From Galdieria partita (Eukaryota; Rhodophyta; Bangiophyceae; Galdieriales; Galdieriaceae), in NCBI GenBank assembly GCA_025991245.1, contig BQMJ01000071.1, positions 94,448 through 158,447 on the forward strand: a DNA stretch of 64,000 nucleotides, written 5' to 3'. The notes under the pieces are model-generated. The model made no database searches, was not told the DNA's origin, and was given only the letters and a program-made list of their open reading frames with translations. A program made the position numbers and the translations under genes. Shown here one piece after another: positions 32,452-42,599 of this stretch (positions are counted from its first letter, which is position 1; each line of letters opens with the position of its first letter).

Positions 32452-33680
32452 GTGATGGCAGCTTTCAACCTTCTGTTGACCTACTTGAAGAAATCACCAA
32501 AGTGGTACTATATGAGCTAGTTGACAGAGAGTTAGATAAAGCTTTATGACTGTTTGAGTGCTTGACCAGTTTATATGTTTCCAAATTGTACAACAGATTT
32601 TTTAACAACTTTGAGTTTTGGCGTTGCATTTTATAATATGGAGAATAGCCAAGTTTGAAAGTTTTCGTGAGAGTGGGATTTTAATAGAACTGTTGTAGAT
32701 GCGTCTGTGTTGTATATCAGAGAAGCGCTGAGGAAACTAGAGAGTCGTGGTACTACATAGCGTGTTCAAGTATTCTGGGTATAGTTGAAAAGTTTCTGAG
32801 TTGCTGCTTTCTTCCCCTTTTGCTTCTCTATGTTGGTTTAACTAGTGTAGGCAATTCTTTGTCTTGGGAAGCCACCCTTGACAATTTGGTTATGTTTCTC
32901 CAACTTTGGAGTGCTCTAGTGTTTCTAGAATTTTCTGTGGTAGATTGTTGAGTTTTGTGAAACATAGACTGTTTGAAACTTTGCTCGGTTCAAAGAGAGT
33001 GACGGGCTGAGTGTCTGTGTTTTTGACTGTTGTTGTCAAGGGACAAACAAGGCAAAGTTCTTGCAACGATACTTACTATGTGAGTCGTGACGCTGTGCCA
33101 TTATGGACAGTTTTCATATATAGCTTTTATACAAAATAGAGTCAACAACTGATTCTTTATTTTCGCAATTGAATTATACAAAATAGAATATGCGACACTT
33201 GGTCTATGTATTCAAGCTGATTGAGAAAATTGACTGGATTCTTTATCAACATACTTGTAGGCAAAATACAAATTATATACATGTGTCACTTCCAACGTGT
33301 ACTTAAACGTTTTGTTGATAATTGAAATACTATACCAGAGTGTATAAACTCAAATCTGCAAAAGTCTGAAAAGTACTTGATACTGGTAACACAAAACTCA
33401 TAATCCTTCAAGTTGCAAACAGGTCAGATAGACATTGATCAGCACAAGTGTTCACTCTACTTGACGAAATTTCTCTATGACAACTTGGTGACTACACACC
33501 TAATGGTTCCAAGTTGTGGGAAACACGCTCTTCTTGTTGAAAGTGGCAGATTATACTCTCTTGAAATGATTCCTATCAACTAGAGCTCAGTGTTCTCAAA
33601 ATCACTTGACACCAGTAAATCTCCAAGGTAAGTAACAAAGGTGAGTTTATCTCACTAGATTGACGCCTTTCCAAAAATCT
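32452..33680. repeat. Inverted repeat, left arm (about 1.2 kb)
   Basis: This segment is clearly related to the reverse complement of 40840-42110 along its whole length. The start GTGATGGCAGCTTTCAACC matches the complement of GGTTGAAAGCTGCCACCATC at the outer end of the other arm; the inner part GGTAAGTAACAAAGGT matches the complement of ACCTTTGTTACTTACC. Indels and substitutions show that it is old. No transposase-like reading frame is seen in it. Confidence 0.8.
33115..33290. repeat. NTPase 3'-flank repeat, second copy
   Basis: Direct-orientation relative of 29270-29460, inside the left arm of the inverted repeat and therefore also present, inverted, near 41240-41420. It lies about 0.7 kb downstream of the end of NTPase copy c. 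Confidence 0.55.
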
Positions 33681-33979
33681 TCCTTTTTCCGGCACAAGTC
33701 GCTTCTTAAATAGACTTCCGGCTCTTGTACGTAATGTTATAATTTCATTGTCGTCTGCAAAGAAGAGTATACTGTCTACTGTACATTTGCTGACTGTTTG
33801 TTCTTTACAGTGTTTCTGTAGATTCTTTTTGTATAGAAGGAAAGAACGATAATTTTACTAGTCTTTCAATGATGCAAATTTAAAACGATAATATTTCACG
33901 ATTACTCAACATTGGCTTTACAAAAGGTAATGAACGACGAACTGTAGAGTTCGATTCACCAAAAAGTAGAGTATCAAAG

Positions 33980-36805
33980 TTATTGACTGTTGTTTGCAAA
34001 TTCGTCAACTCGTAATGCTGCTAATATATAGAAGAGATGATCTTCGTGTACTCGAATGATTCTCAGTAACTTTTCATCGACCTTGCTTCGATTATTTCCA
34101 ACAACACTATGCAACAGTGTCGCATAGCGACCAGCATACTCTTCAGGAATCAATGCATTTTCGATTAAGAACTTTTTCCAATCGAAGTCTCTAGAGGATT
34201 GGGTTGGTACATGCATATTTTGTCCAATATTCACAGCTGGCATGGGTGTTTGCTCTCTTTCAGCATTAAAAGAAACTTGTTGTACTGAGATCGGTGCAGA
34301 AATAGTTGAATCTCCTCTTGTATCTTCCATTTGCGTCACATTCATACTTGAACGAGTATTTCTTCTTTCCATCCTTCGACGAGTACTTCTTCTTTCTATC
34401 CTTCGACGAGTACTTCTTCTTTCTATCCTTGGACGAGTATTTCTTCTTTCCATCCTTCCACTATTCCTTTCATATTCTTCATATGGAATACGTCTTAGTA
34501 AATCTACAAAAGAATTGCTCAACAAATCAGAAAGTGGTTTCAGTTGTTCCAACCATCCAGGATTGTCTGCAAACACTCTTTCAAGTTCTTCACTAGCCTT
34601 GCGACCTAAAAAGGTTTGCAAAGATGTAGTTGAACATACTACAACTTGACAATGAGGAGGTATCCTCAACCATTCTTTTCGTATATTCTGTGGTTGTATC
34701 TCAGAGTTGATAGAACTGTAAACAATATTATTATTATTGTCTTCATAATAAACTCCACTATTCAATATCCAATTCTGATTATCACGAAATTGTCTGGAAA
34801 CTTCGTCAGTATACTTGTTGCTTACAATCAACTGAATGGCTGTTAAATTATTTTGTTCCAATTCAAGCTGTGACGCCACTGGATGTAAAAATTTAGCAAC
34901 TTCTGACTTAATCATTGAGCGACCAACACCAGAACTTGACAACTGAAAACATTTCAATGCAGCACCTATCAAATATACTCTCTCCTTGGTGGTTTCAGTC
35001 TCCATAGGCGTTTGCTCTGAAGAAGATTCACCTTGAATAACAAGGAAAGAATTGTCTTTCATATCTGTTACTCGAATAAGAACATCAGGTCCATTGGAGT
35101 TTTGTCGAATGGGAACAAATATTCCATCTTTTGATAAATACTTTTCAAAAAATGGTTTCCAAGCAGTGACATGGTAAGTTTCTTCGTTAGCACTATGGAT
35201 CTCACTCACTGTCGAACTAAATGCTGGAACATAATTGGGAATGGGATCCACTTTTAAGCTGCCAATGGTTTGAGTAGATTCTATTGATATATGTTCGACA
35301 AAACTATGTCGAAATATACTCAATTCTCCAAGTTTGGAACAGAAACACCATCGAACATAAAGAATAAGAGTAAATATAATTTCAAATTTGAAACCACGAC
35401 TCGAAGGTGAATCAAATCGACTGATCGATGAAAATAAACTACAAACAAAACGAAGAGGAGGAATATTCCAATATCGCGATTGAATATGCTTTAGTACAAT
35501 CTTTGGAAAAACCAACTTGAAATATGTTTCATCGCTGTCTTCAACGGGTGTCCTGCTTGCTTCGTCTTGTTCATTTCTCGAGCAACTCACATAATAAAAA
35601 CCAAAATGATTGGCAATATCCAAAACATATTCAGAATGGCTTCCTGTTCCTAAACCACCAAATAGAGTCTCTCTCTTTGGAATACGAAATTCTAAAATAC
35701 TCGCAAGAAGCATAGAAGAAAAAACAATCATTGATTCGGGTGTCATACGAGAAAGAGTTACTACGAGAGAAGTAGTCGGAGCAATTTTCTCCATTTCCTC
35801 TTTCATTTCATCCTCTGAAAGATCACATAAACTATTACAACGTTCACATATACTTCCCAATTCATTTAAAACATGAACAACATAGTAAGGAACACCACCT
35901 GTATAATCATATACTTGTTTGAAGAACCAATCATGTCCCTCAGGATGACTAGGAAATAATACTTTTAGAATACGTTCATCGTCATAAGTGGTATTTTGTA
36001 TAAAGTATTTGACAGTTGCTTCTGAAAAAGGATCCAACCGAAGAAAATTTAACGTTATTCGGGAAGGCATTGCATCCTCTTCTCTACTAATTATACAATC
36101 CGACCTCCCCGCAACAATACAAATGACAAAAGGTTTACTTACGACAACTGATAAAACTCTAAAGAAGGCACGATACACGTTGTGCACTCGACTTGCCCCT
36201 TGTGTAACCATCAAATCCTGAAACATTTTGAATTTGTCGCCTTCTAAAGCTCCAATTTCATCAATAAACAAATATAAATAACGTTTCTTGGTTACTTGCA
36301 AGAGTTTCTGAAACCATTTTTCTGGATTACCAATACAGGAGAGAACTTGAGAAAGTAGATCTGCACCGTTTGGAAACTGGGAAAGAGCTTTCTCGCTTAT
36401 CCACTCCAAAAGCGTATCTTCAAAACATGTTCCTTTCGGCACATCGAGAAGACTCAACACAACATATAAAGTCTCGTTTAACAGAGCGTCTAGAGCTCTT
36501 TCTCCTACATTTTCTCCCTTTGCAAAGCCAGGAAAATTCTTCCTAGTATCTACATAACGCAAAATACGTTCTTTGTTGATGGAAAGGAACCTTCGGAAGT
36601 TCTCCCCAAATGCGCTTTTGCCACTCCCATACATTTGGGGAGCATAGCACACATGAGGTCGAGGAGTTTGAGGTATACCTTTTTCAACGAAAACAAAGGA
36701 AGATTCAAAAGCTTTCAGAACTTGTAATATCGCTGATTCTCGGTTGACAAGAGGATATTCTATCCCTGAATAGCGAGCACGATTCCTTCCACCCAAACTC
36801 GTCAT
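33980..36805 (-). CDS. NTPase-nuclease-like protein, copy c, 941 aa
   Basis: A single uninterrupted exon from ATG 36805 (MTSLGGRNRARYSG). The NTPase part contains P-loop PQMYGSGKSAFGENF (residues about 57-70), Walker B RYLYLFIDEIGALEG (175-189), VICIVAGRSDCII (227-239, sensor-like), LRLDPFSEATVKYF, and TGGVPYYVVHVLNELG (302-317), as in STAND/AAA-like ATPases. A second part has SSRGFKFEIIFTLILYVRW (468-486) and NGPDVLIRV...FLVIQGES (571-593), placed like the PD-(D/E)xK nuclease core of copy a, but without the expected lysine. Four tandem 9-residue basic repeats (RIERRSTRR type) follow near 783-818. Large P-loop families of presumed archaeal origin are expanded in Galdieria; cellular role unknown. 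This is the best-preserved of the three copies. Confidence 0.78.
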   Translation of the reverse strand: MTSLGGRNRARYSGIEYPLVNRESAILQVLKAFESSFVFVEKGIPQTPRPHVCYAPQMYGSGKSAFGENFRRFLSINKERILRYVDTRKNFPGFAKGENVGERALDALLNETLYVVLSLLDVPKGTCFEDTLLEWISEKALSQFPNGADLLSQVLSCIGNPEKWFQKLLQVTKKRYLYLFIDEIGALEGDKFKMFQDLMVTQGASRVHNVYRAFFRVLSVVVSKPFVICIVAGRSDCIISREEDAMPSRITLNFLRLDPFSEATVKYFIQNTTYDDERILKVLFPSHPEGHDWFFKQVYDYTGGVPYYVVHVLNELGSICERCNSLCDLSEDEMKEEMEKIAPTTSLVVTLSRMTPESMIVFSSMLLASILEFRIPKRETLFGGLGTGSHSEYVLDIANHFGFYYVSCSRNEQDEASRTPVEDSDETYFKLVFPKIVLKHIQSRYWNIPPLRFVCSLFSSISRFDSPSSRGFKFEIIFTLILYVRWCFCSKLGELSIFRHSFVEHISIESTQTIGSLKVDPIPNYVPAFSSTVSEIHSANEETYHVTAWKPFFEKYLSKDGIFVPIRQNSNGPDVLIRVTDMKDNSFLVIQGESSSEQTPMETETTKERVYLIGAALKCFQLSSSGVGRSMIKSEVAKFLHPVASQLELEQNNLTAIQLIVSNKYTDEVSRQFRDNQNWILNSGVYYEDNNNNIVYSSINSEIQPQNIRKEWLRIPPHCQVVVCSTTSLQTFLGRKASEELERVFADNPGWLEQLKPLSDLLSNSFVDLLRRIPYEEYERNSGRMERRNTRPRIERRSTRRRIERRSTRRRMERRNTRSSMNVTQMEDTRGDSTISAPISVQQVSFNAEREQTPMPAVNIGQNMHVPTQSSRDFDWKKFLIENALIPEEYAGRYATLLHSVVGNNRSKVDEKLLRIIRVHEDHLFYILAALRVDEFANNSQ
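34350..34460 (-). repeat. 27-bp tandem repeat coding four basic 9-residue units
   Basis: About four copies of a 27-bp unit inside NTPase copy c, encoding RMERRNTRP, RIERRSTRR, RIERRSTRR and RMERRNTRS. The middle two are identical at the protein level. Confidence 0.9.
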
Positions 36806-39800
36806 CGTCGCCAAAACAAAATCGGTAATATATGTGGCCGTTGGTGCTTCAAAGAATTTCTCGATTATAAAAGGATAAATAGCACTAAAAATAAACTTAC
36901 TTTGGTATTGGAAGAATCATAAACTATCACGTATATGTTTTATTTTATGAAATATATTTAGTTTTCACTTTTCAGTTTTATTCAGCACTGTTGGGCTTAA
37001 GCTCTTTGTCAATTAAGCTTTCTAAAAAACTTGGCTAACCTTTCTCTAAGAAACTATATGGTTTGTAACTTCCAAAGATAACAACGCATCCGTACTGGCT
37101 TATCGCAATCATTTCGTTATTGTGGTTGCGGAACTCATGGCTAAGTAACTTTACTGATACCCCTTTTTAAAGTACAGTTTTTTTACAGAATTTTTCTTGT
37201 TCGAATTTTGACAAGAAATCTTTTGAAAATTGAATATAGAAGTGCTTGATTCTTTTTGAGTATTCTTGAAACCGTTTATTCGTTTGGTCTTAGCCTTCAA
37301 TGAATGGGCTTTAACCTTGCGGTTTATGTGGCATATAAAGGTACCCTTTCGGTCCCAATCTATGTACTTTGCAGCTCAGAGCCACTTTGAGAACTGTTGA
37401 TCCTTATGTTTTGGTCTGTAGGAAGGTATATAATATCTGTAATATCGTGAAAAATCGCCTAGGTAATGAGGCTCCTAGTTGTCTTTGAGTTTGAATACTT
37501 GTCACTTGTAGATGTCTTGTAATGTTGTTACGAATCCTCGTTTTTACTTCAGTCATCGAGGTCCTTATCTACATTCAAAATTGATTCTGTGTTGATCGAA
37601 CACCCTGCCGGTTTCTTATTCGTCAGTTCGTGTCTAGTAATGGTCTGACTTTCCAATCGGAGAGAAGAGACTGCCCTTGAAAACTGGGCTGCGAAATTCA
37701 AAAGCTATTTTTGCTCTGCAAAAAGCACACTTGGACTCAACTTGATTGTAGAAAAAGTCTTTGTGCCAGTTTTGCTTGTTTCCTTATTGCCTTTACCTGA
37801 GGATAGCACTAAGAGTTCATCTTTGGTCAATTAAAAGCCAGAATTGGAAAGAAGAAACGAATTTCTGGAAAAGCTTTGTCAAGCGAGAGGATGTGCTACG
37901 AATGGAAAGTGGGAGTTTTTTGGAAAGAATTACCATAGCTTTGGGCATTCTTTGTTCTACAGATAAGAATAGTGTTGAAGAGGATATTTCTGGAATAGTT
38001 ACATTGTCGACTCCTTTTGACCTGAGATAATTGTAAATACTTATTTATCGAAAGATTTATCTCATTGAAATTAGCTAAAACATAAAGCAAACTAAATAGA
38101 TCGTTTGATAAATATACAAAGTATTTTCAAGACCAAAGCAAAGGAAGAAGTATTCGCTACGAGAACAAACCTTGAACACTATGATAAGGTCGACTAGCGT
38201 ATGTTGAATTGACAAAGTGCAGAGATCTTGAAAGAAGTTGTATTCGAAACAAGTTGTCTAGTAAAGGTTTCAATGAATGAGATGAAATAAAAAAGATTGT
38301 CCAAGTATATATCAAATTTAGAGGCCATACCCATATTGTAAGGCTCCTTTGGGAAATAGTTTGAATCCGAATTTCAAACACGATTCATTGAATGTGGTAA
38401 ATTACACTTGCTCCAACTTTTCATTTGAGTTCTTTTATCGATATTTAAGATATGTATAGATTGTTTGCAAGGAAATGAACATGATAAAGGAAAGATGACT
38501 CATTCAATTAGTTGCTACTCAAAAAGAATTTACTTGATTATTCTGTTGATTGATAAATTTTGTTTGAAAGATCAAGAATTATAAAGAAAGTCATTGGTTT
38601 TAAGAACCTTGTATACTCAAGAGACAATCAATGAACCATTATCTTTTCATTCTACCTCACGTGTCAGTGAAACTCTTCTCGTCTTAAGACTCTTTCCGGT
38701 AAAAATTTGAAGATTTGGCAGTATGTAAGAGAGTATGGAACAGAAAGAGAATAGATTCATTTTTATTCCTCGAATAGTAAAAAGTTGCAAAAAGTAACAA
38801 CACAAAAATGGCCAAGAGATTGCACAATAGAGATCATCATACTATACAAGGAAAAGCCACTAAGTAACAATTGGATTCAAACTATAGTCCAACTTTATGT
38901 CTAAACACAGAAGGAAGAAAGACAGTAGTAATAGAAAAACAGGAACAAAAAATCAACCGCTTTCTAATATATGAACAAAAAAGCCCATCTGACGAAGAAT
39001 ATCTCAATTCAATTATTCTTAAAAAATAAAAATTGAACAAGAAAGTTATGTCGTAAGAGTACACATTGTGAAGCCGACCAAGTGATTCTAAGTTGAACCT
39101 TTTGAGCATAGATAACATGAGGCTTAAAAATTTTCAACCAAAACTCAAAGTTCATTTTTTAAGGAATTCAAGAAGACTACCAGTGTAATAGCTATCATTA
39201 TCTTCATCATAGCCGTTTTAATGTCCATCAACGGGAAATAATATAGTATACTTGGAACTTACAGAAATGATTCAACTTGAATGAATTTGGCAATCGACAA
39301 TTTTAAAAGTTCTTCTGTGTAAAATGGATTCGAAGCATCCTTATAGAGAAGAATTGGGTTTCGACTCAAATTCGTCCGACATAATTTCCCAGATGGATAC
39401 AAATATAGTGGAATTGTAACCATAGACAGATGGGTTTTGAATCACAAGAACAATTCAAGCATAGAAGCAAAGAAGGAGCTACGTATTTACTCAATTCATT
39501 TTGTTGGAGAGTAGCATTGTGATGTGTAAAGATTCAAGATTAAGTGAACAAAGTAAAATAATTCCGTTTCAATGCAATGATACTGCCTCAAAGCAAAACG
39601 ATAAGTTTAGACAAAGATGCCTAAAGCGTCAAACAGTGGGTTCGAACGAGAAACTTTTCAAGACCAAACTTTGCCACCAAAGCCCTGCTAGTATTGGTCG
39701 TAACTACCAAAGACTTGAAACTTGAGTTCCATAAAGCTTGAAAAATACTTGTCTTTAGTCCAAGTTCATGTTGTACGTACCTCAACCTGGATCCTTGTTG

Positions 39801-40839
39801 AAAACTGTTGCTCTTTATTTTCTGGTAAGTTTAAAGGCGTTTTACTACGTAGACTACTGTGGAAAACGTCTGCATAAAAAGGTCCCAATTATTTTTAAGT
39901 CTGAACCCGTGTCCCTATACAGTCTTGTCGTGTAACTTGGTTTTTCATACTACAAAGTCAAGTCTTGTGAATTGCTGTCGCGAATCCTCCTTTGTAGCAC
40001 TCGAAGTACATTCTGAGTTGATTCTTGTCTTCTTCAAACAACAAGTTCCTTTATTTGTCAGTTTATGACCATTTACAGTCTCTTATCCAACCAGGAAGGA
40101 GAGAGGAGCATCCCGCCTCAACTACAGTGCGAAATTCAAATGTGGCAAATCTTCGCCCATTTCCCATACAACAATCATCGAACCATTCTTGTTGCTTGGT
40201 TGTTGAGTGTAAATGAATAGAAAGCTCACAGCATTTTCCAGTTTAAAAGCAAGACTCAAAGGATTTTTAGAAATTCGTAGACCATGTTTGATAAAGTAAA
40301 AGAGTGACTATTGTAATTCTACAAAAGTAAACCTCTATCCGCTCTTTTACATACAGCACTTTAACAATCAGTGTACAATCGACTTGTGACAGCTCATATC
40401 GTTTCGCTTTTGTTGTTAAAAGACAGAAATCGGGTTGAGAAAGATGCCCTGTTTTCAAAAGTTGCACTGCAAGCTGCACTCTATCCCTAACTGGGATCTG
40501 CCAGCGTCACTTTTCCCACTTTGAAAAGCCTTTCAGCACACGGCACTCCAAATTATTCCACTCTTTCCCTAATTTCAACTCTTGTATACAGAAATATTGA
40601 GTAAGGATTGCACACAATTGAGGGTCCTATGAATGGGTGATGATGGCTTTGTAGTTTCACAGTCAGCAACTACAACGGACAATTTAACTGCTAATGGGTT
40701 TTAACTGATTACTAGTTGCAATTCGGAAATCTTTTGTTTATTCCTCTTTTGTAGTCCTTTCATCTCAAGATAACGAGGTTCAGCAGCCTCACAAAGAAGC
40801 TGTTGAGAACACAAACGAGTTGCTCAAATCACCTTTCTA
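36806..40839. other. Gene-free interval with diverged duplications
   Basis: No convincing gene. The stretches 37490-37700 and 39960-40140 look like old direct duplicates (shared TACGAATCCTC/CGCGAATCCTCC and GCGAAATTCAAA blocks in the same order). A frame near 37890-38030 ends in SGIVTLSTPFDLR, faintly like alpha/beta hydrolases of the YheT/EMB8 type; it is treated as a possible relic only. The 38740-39300 part is a fragment of the subtelomeric unit. Confidence 0.45.
38740..39300. repeat. Isolated fragment of the subtelomeric repeat unit
   Basis: Text such as ACACAGAAGGAAGAAAGACA followed by GTAGTAATAGAA, CAACCGCTTTCTAATATATG and CAAGTGATTCTAAGTTG parallels 46485-46680 and its copies (51250-51450, 54360-54550, 58855-59050) in the same orientation and order. 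It is more diverged than the copies beyond 46 kb. Confidence 0.65.
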
Positions 40840-42110
40840 CATGGGCATTTTTTGGAAGGGCGTGTGAGTGTAGTTGGATGGACTGACCTTTGTTACTTAC
40901 CTTGGAGACTTACTGGTTTCAAGTTGATTTGGAGAACATTGAGCTCTATTTGATAGGAATCATTTCAAGAAAGTATTTTCTGCCACTTTCAAGAAGAAAG
41001 GCGTGTTTCCCACAACTTGGAACGAGTTGGTGTGTAGTCACCAAGTTGTCATAGAGAAATTTCGTCAAGTAGAGTGAATACTTGCGCTGATAAATGATAG
41101 CTGAGCTATTTGCAACTTGAAGGACTGTGAATTTTGTGTTACCAGTGTCAAATACTTTTTAGACTTTTGCAGATTGAGTGTATACACTCTGGTCGCGTAT
41201 TTCGAATATCAACAGAGTCAGAATCAAGGACACTTTGGAAGTGACATATGCATAATTTGTATTTAGCCTACAAGTATGTTGATAAAGAATCCAGTCAAGT
41301 TTCTCAATCAGCTTGAGTACATAGAACAAGTTTCGCATATTCTATTTTTTATAATTCATTTGCGAAAATAAAGAATCAGTTGTTGACTCTTTCTATTTTG
41401 TGAGTTCTACATATGAAAACTTTCCATAATAGCATAGCGTCATGACTCACATAGTAAGTATCATTGCAGGAACCTTGCCTTGCTTGTCCCTTGACAACAA
41501 CAGTCAAAAACAAAGACCCTCGAGCCACTTCCTCCTATGCATCTAAAACAGCGCAAAGTTTCAAACAGTCTACGTTTCACAAAACTCAACAATCTATCAC
41601 GGAAGATCCTGGAAACACGAGAGCACTCCAAAGGTGGAGAAACATAATTTGAGTTGTCAAGGGTGGCTTCCCAAGACAAAGAATTGCCTACACTAGTAAA
41701 ACCAACATAGAAAAGCAAAAAAGGAAGAAAGCAGCATCTCAGTCAGAAACTTTTCAACCATACCCAGAGTACTTGAACACGTTATGAAGCTAGTGCCTGG
41801 ACTCACTCTCGATTCTAGTTCCCTCAGAATGTCGCTGATAAAAAAGACAGAAGCATCTAAAATAGTTCTGTTAAACCCCACTCCCACAGAAACTCTCAAA
41901 GTTGGCTAGTCTCTACTTATATTCTAAAACGCAACGCCGAAACTCAAACTTGGAAAAATATCTGTTGTATACTTTGGAAACATATCAACAGGTCAAGCAC
42001 TCAAGCAGTCATAAAGCTTTATCTAATTCCAAGTCAACTGGCTCATGTATCGCAACTTTGGTGATTTCGTCAAGTAGGTCAACGGAAGGTTGAAAGCTGC
42101 CACCATCACT
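40840..42110. repeat. Inverted repeat, right arm (about 1.27 kb)
   Basis: Inverted, diverged copy of 32452-33680. Together the arms bracket 7.2 kb that contains NTPase copy c. No functional reading frame is seen: short frames on the minus strand near 41461-41718 (FRDRLLSFVKRRLFETLRCF) have degraded counterparts in the left arm. Confidence 0.8.
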
Positions 42111-42599
42111 TCGTCTGTTCCAATCAAGCAATCCTCGAAGGCCTCTTTTCCCTCCTTAAATAGACTTCCGGTTCTCATCTAGATGAGTTCTCAATTCTTT
42201 TACATTCCTACCCATTTCTTCTTTACGAGAAAAGATTGGAAACTCTTCAAACCCCTGCTAGCACTCCTACTATGCCCTAGTTTGAAGTTCGAGATAGGAT
42301 AATACAATTCAATACTACAGGTCTTTGCCTCCTTGAAGTTACTTCTGAGAGAGGAATAAGTATCAATGACAGCAGGAAGCTGTTGAATATAGTTAGAAAC
42401 GCCGATAGTTGATAGTCATGAATACGGTGAAATGGAGCCTACTTCTTTCTCTTATTCCCTGTACTTGCGACATTTCTTTGGACATAATTTCCACATAGAC
42501 TACCTAGGAGACATTTTTGCCTACTATATATTCAATTATATGAATCGCGAAGACTTCCAAACCATCGTCGACTTGTCTTTTTGATTTAACCAGCTCACA

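Noticed and set aside
32452-33680. Inverted-repeat arms as a DNA transposon with its own transposase
   Set aside because: No transposase, integrase or reverse transcriptase motifs were seen in either arm or in the interval, other than the NTPase gene itself.
33930-33970. tRNA-like T-loop text (GAGTTCGATTCACC)
   Set aside because: No acceptor stem or D/anticodon arms can be drawn around it. No convincing tRNA was found by eye anywhere in the window.
34242-34649. Plus-strand leucine/phenylalanine-rich ORF opposite NTPase copy c
   Set aside because: An antisense shadow of the basic 9-residue repeat; no independent support.
37761-38030. Alpha/beta hydrolase gene
   Set aside because: Only the last ~15 residues look hydrolase-like; there is no catalytic serine or histidine region and no supporting exons. 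Kept only as a possible relic.
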